Shown here: piece by piece, positions 24,144-31,318 of the stretch
How positions within the stretch are numbered: position 1 is the stretch's first letter
Layout of the letters: the number at the start of each line of letters is the position of its first letter
NCBI GenBank assembly: GCA_910587655.1
Contig: CAJUND010000032.1
Coordinates: 1-35,947 of the forward strand
DNA: 35,947 nucleotides
Direction of reading: 5' to 3'
DNA from: an uncultured Agathobacter sp.
Lineage (GTDB): Bacteria; Bacillota; Clostridia; Lachnospirales; Lachnospiraceae
Notes under the pieces: model-generated
What the model was told of the DNA's origin: nothing
Database searches by the model: none
Seen by the model: only the letters and a program-made list of their open reading frames with translations
Program-made: the position numbers and the translations under genes

Positions 24144-24608
24144 ATGGGAAAAATGACAGTATACCATGGAAGTTATACAGTTGTAGAGCATCCTGAAATA
24201 ATTAGAAGCAGGTATACAAAAGATTTTGGCACAGGCTTTTATTGTACCATTATCCGTGAACAGTCGGAGCGCTGGGCAAAGAGGTATGATACACCTATAG
24301 TTAATACTTATGCCATGCGTATGAATCCGGATTTAAAGATTCTTGAATTTAAGGATATGACCGAAGAATGGCTGGATTTTATTATCAGCTGCCGAAATGG
24401 GGTTGCACATGATTATGACATGGTAATCGGAGCTATGGCAAATGACCAGATTTATAATTATGTAGCCGATTATATAGATGGGGTTATTACACGGGAACAG
24501 TTCTGGTCGCTGGCAAAATTTAAATACCCAACACACCAGATTAATTTTGCCACAAGGGAAGCACTTAAGTGTCTGGAGTTTGTCTCTGCAAGGGAGGTTA
24601 TGGAATGA
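24144..24608 (+). CDS. DUF3990 protein, probable ADP-ribosyltransferase fold
   Basis: This 154-residue protein has the DUF3990 signature: VYHGSYTVVEHPEI at the start, then KDFGTGFYCTIIREQSERWAKR. The YHGS His and the FGTGFYCT Tyr/Phe match the first two positions of an ART-type active site (His-Tyr-Glu/Gln class), from what is known of the superfamily; the third residue is not clear. It follows the tRNA methyltransferase by 12 nt and overlaps its DUF3791 partner by ATGA. DUF3990/DUF3791 genes are usually found together in Clostridia and may form a toxin/antitoxin-like or effector pair. Confidence 0.8.
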   Translation: MGKMTVYHGSYTVVEHPEIIRSRYTKDFGTGFYCTIIREQSERWAKRYDTPIVNTYAMRMNPDLKILEFKDMTEEWLDFIISCRNGVAHDYDMVIGAMANDQIYNYVADYIDGVITREQFWSLAKFKYPTHQINFATREALKCLEFVSAREVME

Positions 24609-25069
24609 ATGGTAGGGAAGGACAGAAGGAAAACGACCTTTTTTACACATGCAGCCTGATTGAATATATTGCCAGAAAAACGAGAAACAGACGCTCTGAT
24701 GTTGTTGAGCGGCTTGGCAGGAAATATATTGAAAAAATATACAATCTGGCAGATATTTATCATTGTGATAATATAGATGCAGTGAGTGATGATTTTATTC
24801 AAAGGGCAGGAATACCGCAGGGGGATTATGACAATGTTTCCAGGGCAAAATATTCGGTTCCGAGCCACTGGGATATTGGAAAAATCTATAAGAGGCTGAT
24901 TCTTGGAATTTCAAGGGAAAAAGAAATTCCGGTGGCAGACGCCCTGTTTGAAGCATATCACTCGTTCGTCAGTGAGAAAATTGATGACTATAATTCCAGT
25001 TTTTACTATGATGCGCCGCAGAATATTCTGAATGCGTTTCTGGATGGGGGGATTTTAAGGGCAGAATAA
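24605..25069 (+). CDS. DUF3791 domain protein, partner of DUF3990
   Basis: This 154-residue protein has an N-terminal half (about 8-70: FYTCSLIEYIARKTRNRRSD, then IEKIYNLADIYHCDNIDAV) that matches the small DUF3791 helical domain. The C-terminal half (about 85-154: HWDIGKIYKRLILGIS, then a helical stretch ending ILNAFLDGGILRAE) is an added domain not recognised. Most DUF3791 proteins are only about 70-80 residues, so this is a longer, two-part form. ATG 24605 overlaps the previous stop by 4 nt, so the pair is co-translated. It is the candidate antidote or regulator of the DUF3990 enzyme. Confidence 0.78.
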   Translation: MNGREGQKENDLFYTCSLIEYIARKTRNRRSDVVERLGRKYIEKIYNLADIYHCDNIDAVSDDFIQRAGIPQGDYDNVSRAKYSVPSHWDIGKIYKRLILGISREKEIPVADALFEAYHSFVSEKIDDYNSSFYYDAPQNILNAFLDGGILRAE

Positions 25070-25083
25070 GACTGCCCCTGGAA

Positions 25084-25584
25084 TTACAGAGTTATTTCCC
25101 CGCGACACACCTTTTCCATAAATTCCCTGAAAGAAGCAGCTGCATTTGTTGTTTCCTCAAACTCCGGTTCGGCGCCATGGACAACAGTACCATCATTCAT
25201 ACAAACCGCGTAATAGCTGTATCCTTCTTTCACAGAGAGGCAGACTGGCAGATGTTGGTTCCAGAAGTCTTTTATCCGGGTCTCCCATTCCTGATCCCCG
25301 GCATCAGCAGCAGCCTGCAGGCTGATAACTTCAAATTCGTTCCATTTGAAAACATCCTCCCCCTGCATACAAAAATCCTCTGTTCCCAGCATCCACACGG
25401 TTTCATCAGAGCTTGTACAGCTGCGGATACCGGACAGAAACCGGATGTATTCTGTTGGGATATTGTGGTATCTGCTTATGCATTCCGGCAGGCCGCTGGT
25501 ATTCGGGTTTGTTTTTTTGATGAGTCAGCCGTTTTTTTCCAGCGCATCACAAAATGAATTTATAATGTTATCTGTATTTTCCAT
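25084..25584 (-). pseudogene. SMI1/KNR4 (SUKH) family protein with in-frame stop
   Basis: The minus-strand frame from ATG 25584 to TAA 25084 encodes a 166-codon SUKH-like protein with one TGA at 25527-25525 (codon 20). Before the stop: MENTDNIINSFCDALEKNG. After it: LIKKTNPNTSGLPECISRYH, then a YIRFLSGIRSC-like segment and DETVWMLGTEDF...FKWNEFEVISL, the family pattern with W-rich core. AAAGGGA lies just upstream of ATG 25584. TGG to TGA (Trp to stop) is the simplest lesion. SUKH proteins often act as immunity factors in toxin systems. A residual ORF from ATG 25398 (104 codons) remains open but is incomplete. Confidence 0.75.
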
Positions 25585-25680
25585 GATTCCCTTTCAAACC
25601 AGTTTTCTACCATTACTATAACAGCAATGTCCGCGTATGGCAAGGGAAAGAAGTATCTGAACTGGGTTGAAAAATGAGTA

Positions 25681-25709
25681 TTGACAAAATAAAGAAGTTG
25701 TGATAAATT
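25681..25709 (+). promoter_or_regulatory. Promoter of the thrS T-box leader
   Basis: TTGACA (25681-25686), 17 bp, TAAATT (25704-25709), preceded by TG at 25701-25702 (extended -10). Transcription should start near 25716. Confidence 0.7.
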
Positions 25710-25715
25710 ACCACC

Positions 25716-25970
25716 AATAACATAAGAAAAGCGATGACGGAAAAGAGTAGTTTAGTTAGAAACATCCAGAGAGAATAGCATTTGGTGGAAGCTGTTTATG
25801 TGAAAATTAGACGAAAACCATTCCAGAGCTGTAATACTGAAATGAGTAAGTATTACCGTACGCCTGCGTTAAAGGATAGGATTTGATAGAATCTGAAGTG
25901 AAAAGTTAAGGTGGAACCGTGCTGAATGCACCCTTAAGACGATACAATTATGGTCTTATGGGTGCTTTTC
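25716..25970 (+). ncRNA. T-box riboswitch (threonine)
   Basis: The leader contains the T-box sequence TGGAACCGTG (25912-25921). It overlaps an antiterminator that competes with an intrinsic terminator: GCACCCTTAAGAC (25928-25940) pairs with GTCTTATGGGTGC (25953-25965, one T-T mismatch) and is followed by TTTTC. Stem I lies at about 25729-25840, with the AGAGAG-type region near 25770. The specifier is tentatively ACC (25817-25819) for threonine, which fits the thrS gene downstream. Uncharged tRNA-Thr should stabilise the antiterminator and allow expression. Confidence 0.85.
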
Positions 25971-26020
25971 TTATGTTGTTGCCAAATAGTGAAAGTGGAA
26001 AAAAGAAAGGAGCAGCAATT

Positions 26021-27790
26021 ATGAAGGTTCTACGGAAAAATGGCGAAATTGCAGAGGCAAACTTTGAAGAACAGGAGGGCAGAAAGGCATTTTGGCATAC
26101 GAGCGCACACGTGCTTGCACAGGCTGTAAAACGTTTATATCCGGAAACGAAGTGTGCCATTGGTCCGGCAATTGAAAATGGATTTTATTATGATTTTCAG
26201 TTTGAATTTTCATTTTCAGAAGAGCATTTAAGGGCAATCGAAGCAGAAATGCGAAAGATTGTAAAAGAGTCTCTTTCCCTGCAGGTTTATGAGAGGTCAA
26301 AAGAAGAAGCTCTCAGCTTTATGGAGAATGCAGGTGAAAAATACAAAATTGAGCTGATTCAGGAACTGGATGATGCAGAGCAGATTAGCTTCTATAAGCA
26401 GGGGGAATATGAGGAGTTTTGTGCGGGACCACATATTTCCAATGTGTGTCAGATTAAAGCGATTAAGCTGTTGTCAGTGGCAGGAGCCTATTGGAGAGGC
26501 AATGAAAAAAATCAAATGCTTACGAGAATCTATGGCATATCTTTTCCAAAGGCGGCACAATTGGATGAATATCTGCATATGACGGAAGAAGCAAAAGCAA
26601 GAGACCACAGAAAGCTGGGAAAGGAACTTGGAATATTTACGATTTTTGATGAAGGACCAGGATTACCGGTATTCCTGCCAAAGGGGATGGTATTGAAAAA
26701 CCTGCTGATTGATTATTGGAGGAAAATCCATCGAAGAGAAGGATATGTTGAAATTTCTACGCCCATTATGCTGGAAAGAAGTCTTTGGGAAACATCCGGT
26801 CACTGGGATTTTTATAGAGATGCCATGTACTCCCTTAAGGTTGAAGACGATGATTATGCAATCAAACCAATGAGTTGTCCAGGTGGAATGCTGGTGTATA
26901 AACTGGAACCGAGGTCATATAAAGAGCTTCCTATGCGAATAGGAGAATTAGGGCTTGTGCATCGTAATGAAAAGTCCGGAACATTACATGGTCTCATGAG
27001 AGTACGTTCATTTACGCAGGATGACGCTCATATTTTTATGAGAGAAGATCAGGTAATGGATGAGATACAGGGCGTTATGCGTCTTATTGATGAAGTTTAC
27101 CAGAGGTTTGGTTTTTCATATGAAATTGAATTGTCAACGAGACCGGAACATTCCATCGGAAGTGATGAGGACTGGCAGCTCGCTACGGAAGCCTTAGAAA
27201 AAGCAGTGCAGGGAATGGGTAAGTCTTATGTGGTAAATGAAGGAGATGGTGCATTCTATGGACCGAAACTTGATTTTCATATAAAAGATTCCATAGGCAG
27301 AACGTGGCAATGCGGAACGATTCAGCTTGATTTCCAGCTTCCGCAAAGATTCGATATTGACTATATTGGGGCAGATGGGGAGAAACACCGCCCGATTATG
27401 CTGCACAGAGTAATATTCGGCTCGATAGAACGTTTTATTGGTATTTTACTGGAACATTATGCAGGGAAATTCCCTGCATGGATTGCACCTGTACAGGTTA
27501 AGGTTCTTCCGGTTTCTGATAAATATAATGATTACGCCAAAAAAATTGAGAGGGCTTTGGAAGAAAATGATATCCGGACAGAAGTGGATGTCAGAAGTGA
27601 GAAACTGGGATATAAGATTCGTGAAGCGCGCATGGATAAGGTGCCATATATGATTGTCGTAGGCGAAAACGAGAAAAATAATATGTCTGTATCCGTAAGA
27701 CAAAGGGACGCAGAGCCGGATAAACAGGTCATGGGAGAAATGAGTCTTGAACAAGTATTCAGCCTGGTAAAGAAATGTGGGATAGAATGA
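26021..27790 (+). CDS. thrS: Threonyl-tRNA synthetase without TGS domain
   Basis: This 589-residue class II synthetase charges tRNA-Thr. It begins almost directly with the editing domain (HTSAHVLAQAVKRLYP and FCAGPHISN, which carry the HxxxH and CxxxH residues). The catalytic core follows, with zinc ligands in MSCPGGM, LVHRNEKSG and LHRVIFGSIERF, and the anticodon-binding domain (from about 485, PVQVKVLPVSDKY). The N-terminal TGS domain found in E. coli ThrRS (642 residues) is absent. ATG 26021 has AAAGGAG upstream. A longer frame back to 25919 lies inside the T-box and is rejected. The first codon of a damaged gene overlaps its stop. Confidence 0.95.
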   Translation: MKVLRKNGEIAEANFEEQEGRKAFWHTSAHVLAQAVKRLYPETKCAIGPAIENGFYYDFQFEFSFSEEHLRAIEAEMRKIVKESLSLQVYERSKEEALSFMENAGEKYKIELIQELDDAEQISFYKQGEYEEFCAGPHISNVCQIKAIKLLSVAGAYWRGNEKNQMLTRIYGISFPKAAQLDEYLHMTEEAKARDHRKLGKELGIFTIFDEGPGLPVFLPKGMVLKNLLIDYWRKIHRREGYVEISTPIMLERSLWETSGHWDFYRDAMYSLKVEDDDYAIKPMSCPGGMLVYKLEPRSYKELPMRIGELGLVHRNEKSGTLHGLMRVRSFTQDDAHIFMREDQVMDEIQGVMRLIDEVYQRFGFSYEIELSTRPEHSIGSDEDWQLATEALEKAVQGMGKSYVVNEGDGAFYGPKLDFHIKDSIGRTWQCGTIQLDFQLPQRFDIDYIGADGEKHRPIMLHRVIFGSIERFIGILLEHYAGKFPAWIAPVQVKVLPVSDKYNDYAKKIERALEENDIRTEVDVRSEKLGYKIREARMDKVPYMIVVGENEKNNMSVSVRQRDAEPDKQVMGEMSLEQVFSLVKKCGIE

Positions 27791-27879
27791 AAGCAACAAT
27801 AGTTTTAATTGCAGATAACGATGCAGAAAATTATGGTAGAAAACTAATGCTGGAAGCACATAGATATGGAAGTATATAA
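27787..27879 (+). pseudogene. Truncated 2'-5' RNA ligase-family protein
   Basis: ATG 27787 overlaps the thrS stop (ATGA). The 30-codon frame reads MKATIVLIADNDAENYGRKL and ends at TAA 27877-27879. The sequence resembles the first segment of 2'-5' RNA ligase/phosphodiesterase-like proteins, which are normally about 170-200 residues long with two HxT/S motifs; neither is present here. No continuation of the family is visible downstream. Confidence 0.5.
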
Positions 27880-27893
27880 AATATTCGGACCGT

Positions 27894-27923
27894 GTCCGGC
27901 AGATGGTCAGCATTCTGCCGGAC
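27894..27923. terminator. Strong hairpin, likely end of the thrS transcript
   Basis: GTCCGGCAGA (27894-27903) and TCTGCCGGAC (27914-27923) form a perfect 10-bp stem with a 10-nt loop. No clear T-run follows, so the terminator function is likely but not certain. The remaining stretch to 28091 has no confident gene. Confidence 0.5.
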
Positions 27924-28091
27924 AGTGCAGTTCGTTTTGGTGAATGTTTCAGGATGATCTCCTGCCTGCAGGCAATATAAATATCCATATTTTCCCCGTC
28001 GGTCTCAAAGCAGGGGCGCAATCGACCATATTATCGCGGATAGCTGTTTTCAACGAATATACAATTCTGAAAAGGGAGATAAACAGTACCA

Positions 28092-28421
28092 TTATCCCCG
28101 GAAATACGCATCCACTGCGCCGTCCAGCCGTTCCAGATATTCCGCATAATCAGCCGGAAAATTTTTGATATGAAACAAATCCCCGTCATCAAAGTGGAAC
28201 AGCATCGTTTTAAGAATATACTGGTAAATAAAAGTGATTTTCATTGCCGTTTCCATGCGCTGTTCACTGGCGGTTTCTTTTGCCAGAACCATGACACTGT
28301 CGTAATATTCCCAGAAGTGACAGCTGGAAAAACGGCTTTTTTCATGTAAATCGTAAACCAGACTGTTTTCCCGGCACATATAATTACGGTCAATGATTTC
28401 AGTGGCGTCTTTGAAAAGCAT
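28092..28421 (-). CDS. Small protein of unknown function
   Basis: This 109-residue soluble protein is rich in aromatic, acidic and His residues (HEKSRFSSCHFWEYYDSVMVL, KTMLFHFDDGDLFHIKNF). No signal peptide, membrane segment or known motif is seen. It is probably all-helical. ATG 28421 has GAGG 8 nt upstream. It is downstream of the tautomerase and MerR genes on the same strand, 87 nt from the first, so it may be their operon partner. I do not recognise the family. Confidence 0.65.
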   Translation of the reverse strand: MLFKDATEIIDRNYMCRENSLVYDLHEKSRFSSCHFWEYYDSVMVLAKETASEQRMETAMKITFIYQYILKTMLFHFDDGDLFHIKNFPADYAEYLERLDGAVDAYFRG

Positions 28422-28508
28422 ATCATTACCTCAGTTCTTCTGTAATAATTGTCATTTTATTTTACCACGAAGCCTGCAGCATCCTTTTTTGACAGGCCAT
28501 ATGTTTTT

Positions 28509-28721
28509 TTACTTACTGTGTGTCTGCATATATCCCGCTTTTACCTGATCAATGGTTTTTCCGCCAATACCGAAGTTTTTGTCGGGCAATTCCTTTATGG
28601 TCGTTACAAAAAATTCCTGAGGTATTTTCATAATTTCAGAAGAAATTTCTGTTAATCGTTTGATCAGTTCTTCTTTTTGTGTATCTGATAATACACCGCT
28701 TTCTACTGTAATATAAGGCAT
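28509..28721 (-). CDS. 4-Oxalocrotonate tautomerase-family protein
   Basis: This 70-residue protein starts MPYITVESGVLSDTQKEELIKRL; after Met removal Pro1 is the catalytic base of the tautomerase superfamily. The rest has the beta-alpha-beta layout ending VTTIKELPDKNFGIGGKTI. Members are small hexamers acting on enol/keto acids; the substrate is not known. It is 25 nt downstream of a MerR regulator gene and probably its target or partner. The length is normal for the family. Confidence 0.85.
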   Translation of the reverse strand: MPYITVESGVLSDTQKEELIKRLTEISSEIMKIPQEFFVTTIKELPDKNFGIGGKTIDQVKAGYMQTHSK

Positions 28722-28746
28722 TTCCTCTTTCCTCCCGTTTTTCTTT

Positions 28747-29166
28747 TTAATTTTTTCCGTGATTAAATAATTTCCATTCTTGGCTGCATGATATATCTTT
28801 ATAGGAAGAATCTTCTAAAAGTTTCTCGTAGAACGATAGCTTTTTTTGTGTCAGGGTAAAAGCGTTCTGCAAATCAGCCATTTGCTGTTTAATAACTTTC
28901 ATGTGGTCCTGCACCATATCATAAAGCTGTTTGAGGGTTTCCCCGCCCTGTATGAGCAGCGCAACATATTCTTTAATGGAATGAATGGGGATATTTGCCG
29001 TGCGCATACACTGTATCATTTTAATCCATTCGATGTCATCGTCTGTATATTGCCGGTATTTCTGGCTGTTTCTGGCGATTGGGGGCAATAATTTTTCTTT
29101 TTCATAATATCTTAAGGTTGCTGTTGGCAGCCCGGTTATTTTGGCAGCTTCTTTTGCTGAGTACAT
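28747..29166 (-). CDS. MerR-family transcriptional regulator
   Basis: This 139-residue protein has the MerR N-terminal helix-turn-helix (YSAKEAAKITGLPTATLRYYEKEKLL) and wing (PIARNSQKYRQYTDDDIEWIKMI), then a dimerising coiled coil (about 80-120, QLYDMVQDHMKVIKQQMADL). No metal-binding Cys cluster, so it fits the redox or small-molecule branch (YyaN/AdhR-like). These regulators twist promoters with a long spacer. It heads a unit with the tautomerase gene and may act on the nearby flavoprotein, but no site was confirmed. Confidence 0.9.
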   Translation of the reverse strand: MYSAKEAAKITGLPTATLRYYEKEKLLPPIARNSQKYRQYTDDDIEWIKMIQCMRTANIPIHSIKEYVALLIQGGETLKQLYDMVQDHMKVIKQQMADLQNAFTLTQKKLSFYEKLLEDSSYKDISCSQEWKLFNHGKN

Positions 29167-29203
29167 ATAAATCCGCCTTTCTTCTTAATTATAAACTATA
29201 AAG

Positions 29204-29259
29204 TGCGCTTCAGGTCAACAGGAAAATTATAGTATATTGTTATTTTTTATGCCATATCT
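29204..29259. repeat. Direct repeat copy A (56 bp)
   Basis: TGCGCTTCAGG...GGAAAATTATA...ATGCCATA matches copy B at 31263-31318 in 48 of 56 bases without gaps. Read on the minus strand copy A begins with YGIKNNN before a stop, resembling the YGIKNSN end of the flavoprotein encoded across copy B. Copy A is thus probably the remnant 3' end of a second flavoprotein gene. Confidence 0.7.
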
Positions 29260-29369
29260 AAAGAAATCTTTATAGTTCTTACGGTTTTCCCTTTATACTT
29301 CCTCTTTATACTGAAATCATCAAATAACAGCATAACACGCTGAATTTATTATATGGGGAGGGACATCCT

Positions 29370-30005
29370 ATGTGGCAGTTTTTAAAAGAATACCTCAGTA
29401 CTCCGGACACAATCGGAGCTATTGCACCCAGCAGCAGACATCTTGCGGTGTCCATGACCGCTTTTATTGATTTCGATAAAGCAGACTGCATTGTAGAATA
29501 CGGGGCGGGGACAGGCGTATTTACCAGAGATGTGGCAGCAAGAAAAAGACCGGACACGACTTATATCGTGATTGAACAGAATGACCGTTTTTACGAAATA
29601 CTGCGGAAACAGTTCCATGGAATGCCGGGAGTGGTGCTGATTCATGGAGATGCCGGAAATGTATGCAGCTACTTAAGGGAACAGGGGTTTCGGCATGCGG
29701 ATTATATCATTTCCGGGTTACCATTTACATCTCTTCCGCAGCAGGTGTCCCACAGAATACTGACACAGACCCAAAAGGCCATCGGAATGGAAGGTGTATT
29801 TACCACATTTCAGTATACACTGCTGCGGAACAAGGGGCAGGTGCTGACCATGGCACAGATTTATGAAGCGGTATGGCATGAAGAATTTTTCTGTTCGGAA
29901 AATGCGGTGATGATGCATATTGCCAATCTCCGCAATAAACTGAACTGGGATCATGTACATTCGGATTTTATCAAAACCTGTTGGGGAAGAGGGTATCAGA
30001 TATGA
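29370..30005 (+). CDS. Chimera: SAM methyltransferase N-part fused to response-regulator DNA-binding C-part
   Basis: The 211-residue protein has two unrelated parts. Residues 1 to about 150 are a class I methyltransferase of the phospholipid N-methyltransferase-like kind (AIAPSSRHLA, IVEYGAGTGVFTRD, YIVIEQNDRFY, and a motif IV SGLPFTSLP). From about 152 (NKGQVLTMAQIYEAVW, AVMMHIANLRNKL, KTCWGRGYQI) it is the winged-helix output domain of an OmpR/VanR response regulator. The receiver domain and the methyltransferase end are both missing, so a deletion probably joined two genes in frame. GGGGAGGG precedes ATG 29370. Its stop overlaps the histidine kinase start (ATGA). It may still bind DNA but cannot receive phosphate. 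Confidence 0.82.
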   Translation: MWQFLKEYLSTPDTIGAIAPSSRHLAVSMTAFIDFDKADCIVEYGAGTGVFTRDVAARKRPDTTYIVIEQNDRFYEILRKQFHGMPGVVLIHGDAGNVCSYLREQGFRHADYIISGLPFTSLPQQVSHRILTQTQKAIGMEGVFTTFQYTLLRNKGQVLTMAQIYEAVWHEEFFCSENAVMMHIANLRNKLNWDHVHSDFIKTCWGRGYQI

Positions 30006-31183
30006 CATTATTACGGATGGTTCCAAACTATATTTTAATCAACGGCATTGTCATCGGAGGAACGGTTCTCGTGTTTTTTCTGGTTTACGGAAGACTGTCC
30101 TCTTCTTTCCGAAAACGCCTGACAGCATATTTCCTGAAGGAGGCCGGCTTTTCCCTTGTTATCAGCCTGGCGGTGCTGACGGTGGTACTTGCTGCGGAAG
30201 AGCTTCTGTTCTCTTCCAAAATGGGGGATTTTTTTTATGAGCTGGGCTATAGATACAATATTGCCGCCGAATATCTCCAGTCGGTGCTGACAGTAGCGCT
30301 TCCCATGATATGCTTTGTTGTCTCCTTTTCCGTCAGGATTAACGGCAGGGTCAGGTATGTGGAGTATCTGTCCCAGGAAATTCAGAAGATCCGGGAGGAG
30401 GGCTTTGGAAGGAGCATGGAACTGCAGGGTGACGATGAAATCACCCGGCTGTGCGCCGTTATCAATGAGATGTCCGTCCAGCTTCGGGAAAAGGAGGAAA
30501 GGGAAAAAAGGCAGCAACAGAGCAAAAATGAGCTGATTACCAGTGTCTCCCATGATCTGCGCAGTCCTCTTACCTCGATCATCGGCTATGTGGAGCTGCT
30601 CAAGGAGACGGGACCCGAAGACAGGCAGCGCTTTGATGAATACATCGAAGTGGTAGAACGGCGACTGGCGGGGCTTAACGGGCTGATTAACGAGCTGTTT
30701 GAATATACAAAGCTGAACTCCGCCGACCGGTTTCCTGACATGGAGAAAAGGGATGTGCTGGAACTGCTGCGGCATATCCTATATGAATATAAAATTCTTA
30801 TGGAGGCAGAGGGCCTGACGCTTTCATGGCAGCTGAGGGCGAATAGCCATGCCGCCGATATCAATACGCAGCAGATGGTACGGGTGTTTCAGAATCTGCT
30901 GGACAACGCCCGCAGATATGCCGATCGTTCTGCTCCGGTGACCGTGACGGCAGAGGAGACGGACCGACTCCATATCTGTATCACGAACCGTTTGACCGAT
31001 GCCCGCGGCATTGAGCCTGACCGAATCTTTGAGCGCTTCTACTGCGGAGACCGGGCCAGAAGCACCCCCCAAAGCTCTGGGCTGGGACTTGCCATTGTAA
31101 AACGCATCGTGGAACTCCACGGGGGCGAGGTTGATGCATCGTTACAGGGACAGGAACTGTCCGTCCATCTGTTTCTCAAATAA
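30002..31183 (+). CDS. Sensor histidine kinase (VanS-like)
   Basis: This 393-residue membrane kinase has two membrane segments near the N-terminus (about 8-28 and 45-65) and a third stretch at about 90-110. A HAMP-like linker and coiled coil follow. Then come the H-box SHDLRSPLTSIIGYVELL (phosphorylated His), N-box NLLDNARRYA, F-region DRIFERFYCGD and G-box SSGLGLAIVKRIVELHGGEV. The domain set is complete, so the kinase should work. ATG 30002 overlaps the chimera stop, the normal regulator/kinase arrangement, but its regulator has lost the receiver domain. It may therefore have no cognate partner or signal to another regulator. Confidence 0.9.
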   Translation: MTLLRMVPNYILINGIVIGGTVLVFFLVYGRLSSSFRKRLTAYFLKEAGFSLVISLAVLTVVLAAEELLFSSKMGDFFYELGYRYNIAAEYLQSVLTVALPMICFVVSFSVRINGRVRYVEYLSQEIQKIREEGFGRSMELQGDDEITRLCAVINEMSVQLREKEEREKRQQQSKNELITSVSHDLRSPLTSIIGYVELLKETGPEDRQRFDEYIEVVERRLAGLNGLINELFEYTKLNSADRFPDMEKRDVLELLRHILYEYKILMEAEGLTLSWQLRANSHAADINTQQMVRVFQNLLDNARRYADRSAPVTVTAEETDRLHICITNRLTDARGIEPDRIFERFYCGDRARSTPQSSGLGLAIVKRIVELHGGEVDASLQGQELSVHLFLK

Positions 31184-31262
31184 AAAAAGCGTCATTAATT
31201 CACGCCCATTGAGGTATATTTGGACATTGTACGGAAACCAGTTATGGATTATGAGAAACAAC

Positions 31263-31318
31263 TGCGCTTCAGGCCAATAGGAAAATTATATTTTATTGCT
31301 ATTTTTAATGCCATACTT
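31263..31318. repeat. Direct repeat copy B (56 bp)
   Basis: Second copy of the repeat at 29204-29259 (48/56 identical), 2,059 bp apart in the same orientation. It covers the last codons of the minus-strand flavoprotein gene and the sequence after its stop. The kinase and chimera lie between the copies. Confidence 0.7.

Noticed and set aside
25919..26020. N-terminal extension of ThrRS from the start of the open frame
   Set aside because: These codons overlap the T-box and the intrinsic terminator, have no homology to ThrRS, and a strong ribosome binding site lies just before ATG 26021.
27446..28021. A 191-codon minus-strand frame starting MRPCFETDGENMDIYIACRQ
   Set aside because: The first 35 residues look protein-like, but most of the frame is antisense to thrS and no family or ribosome binding site supports it. 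A gene remnant at 27920-28021 is possible but not supported enough to list.
30035..30775. A 246-codon open frame on the minus strand
   Set aside because: It is antisense to the histidine kinase including its H-box; composition is atypical and no motif is visible.
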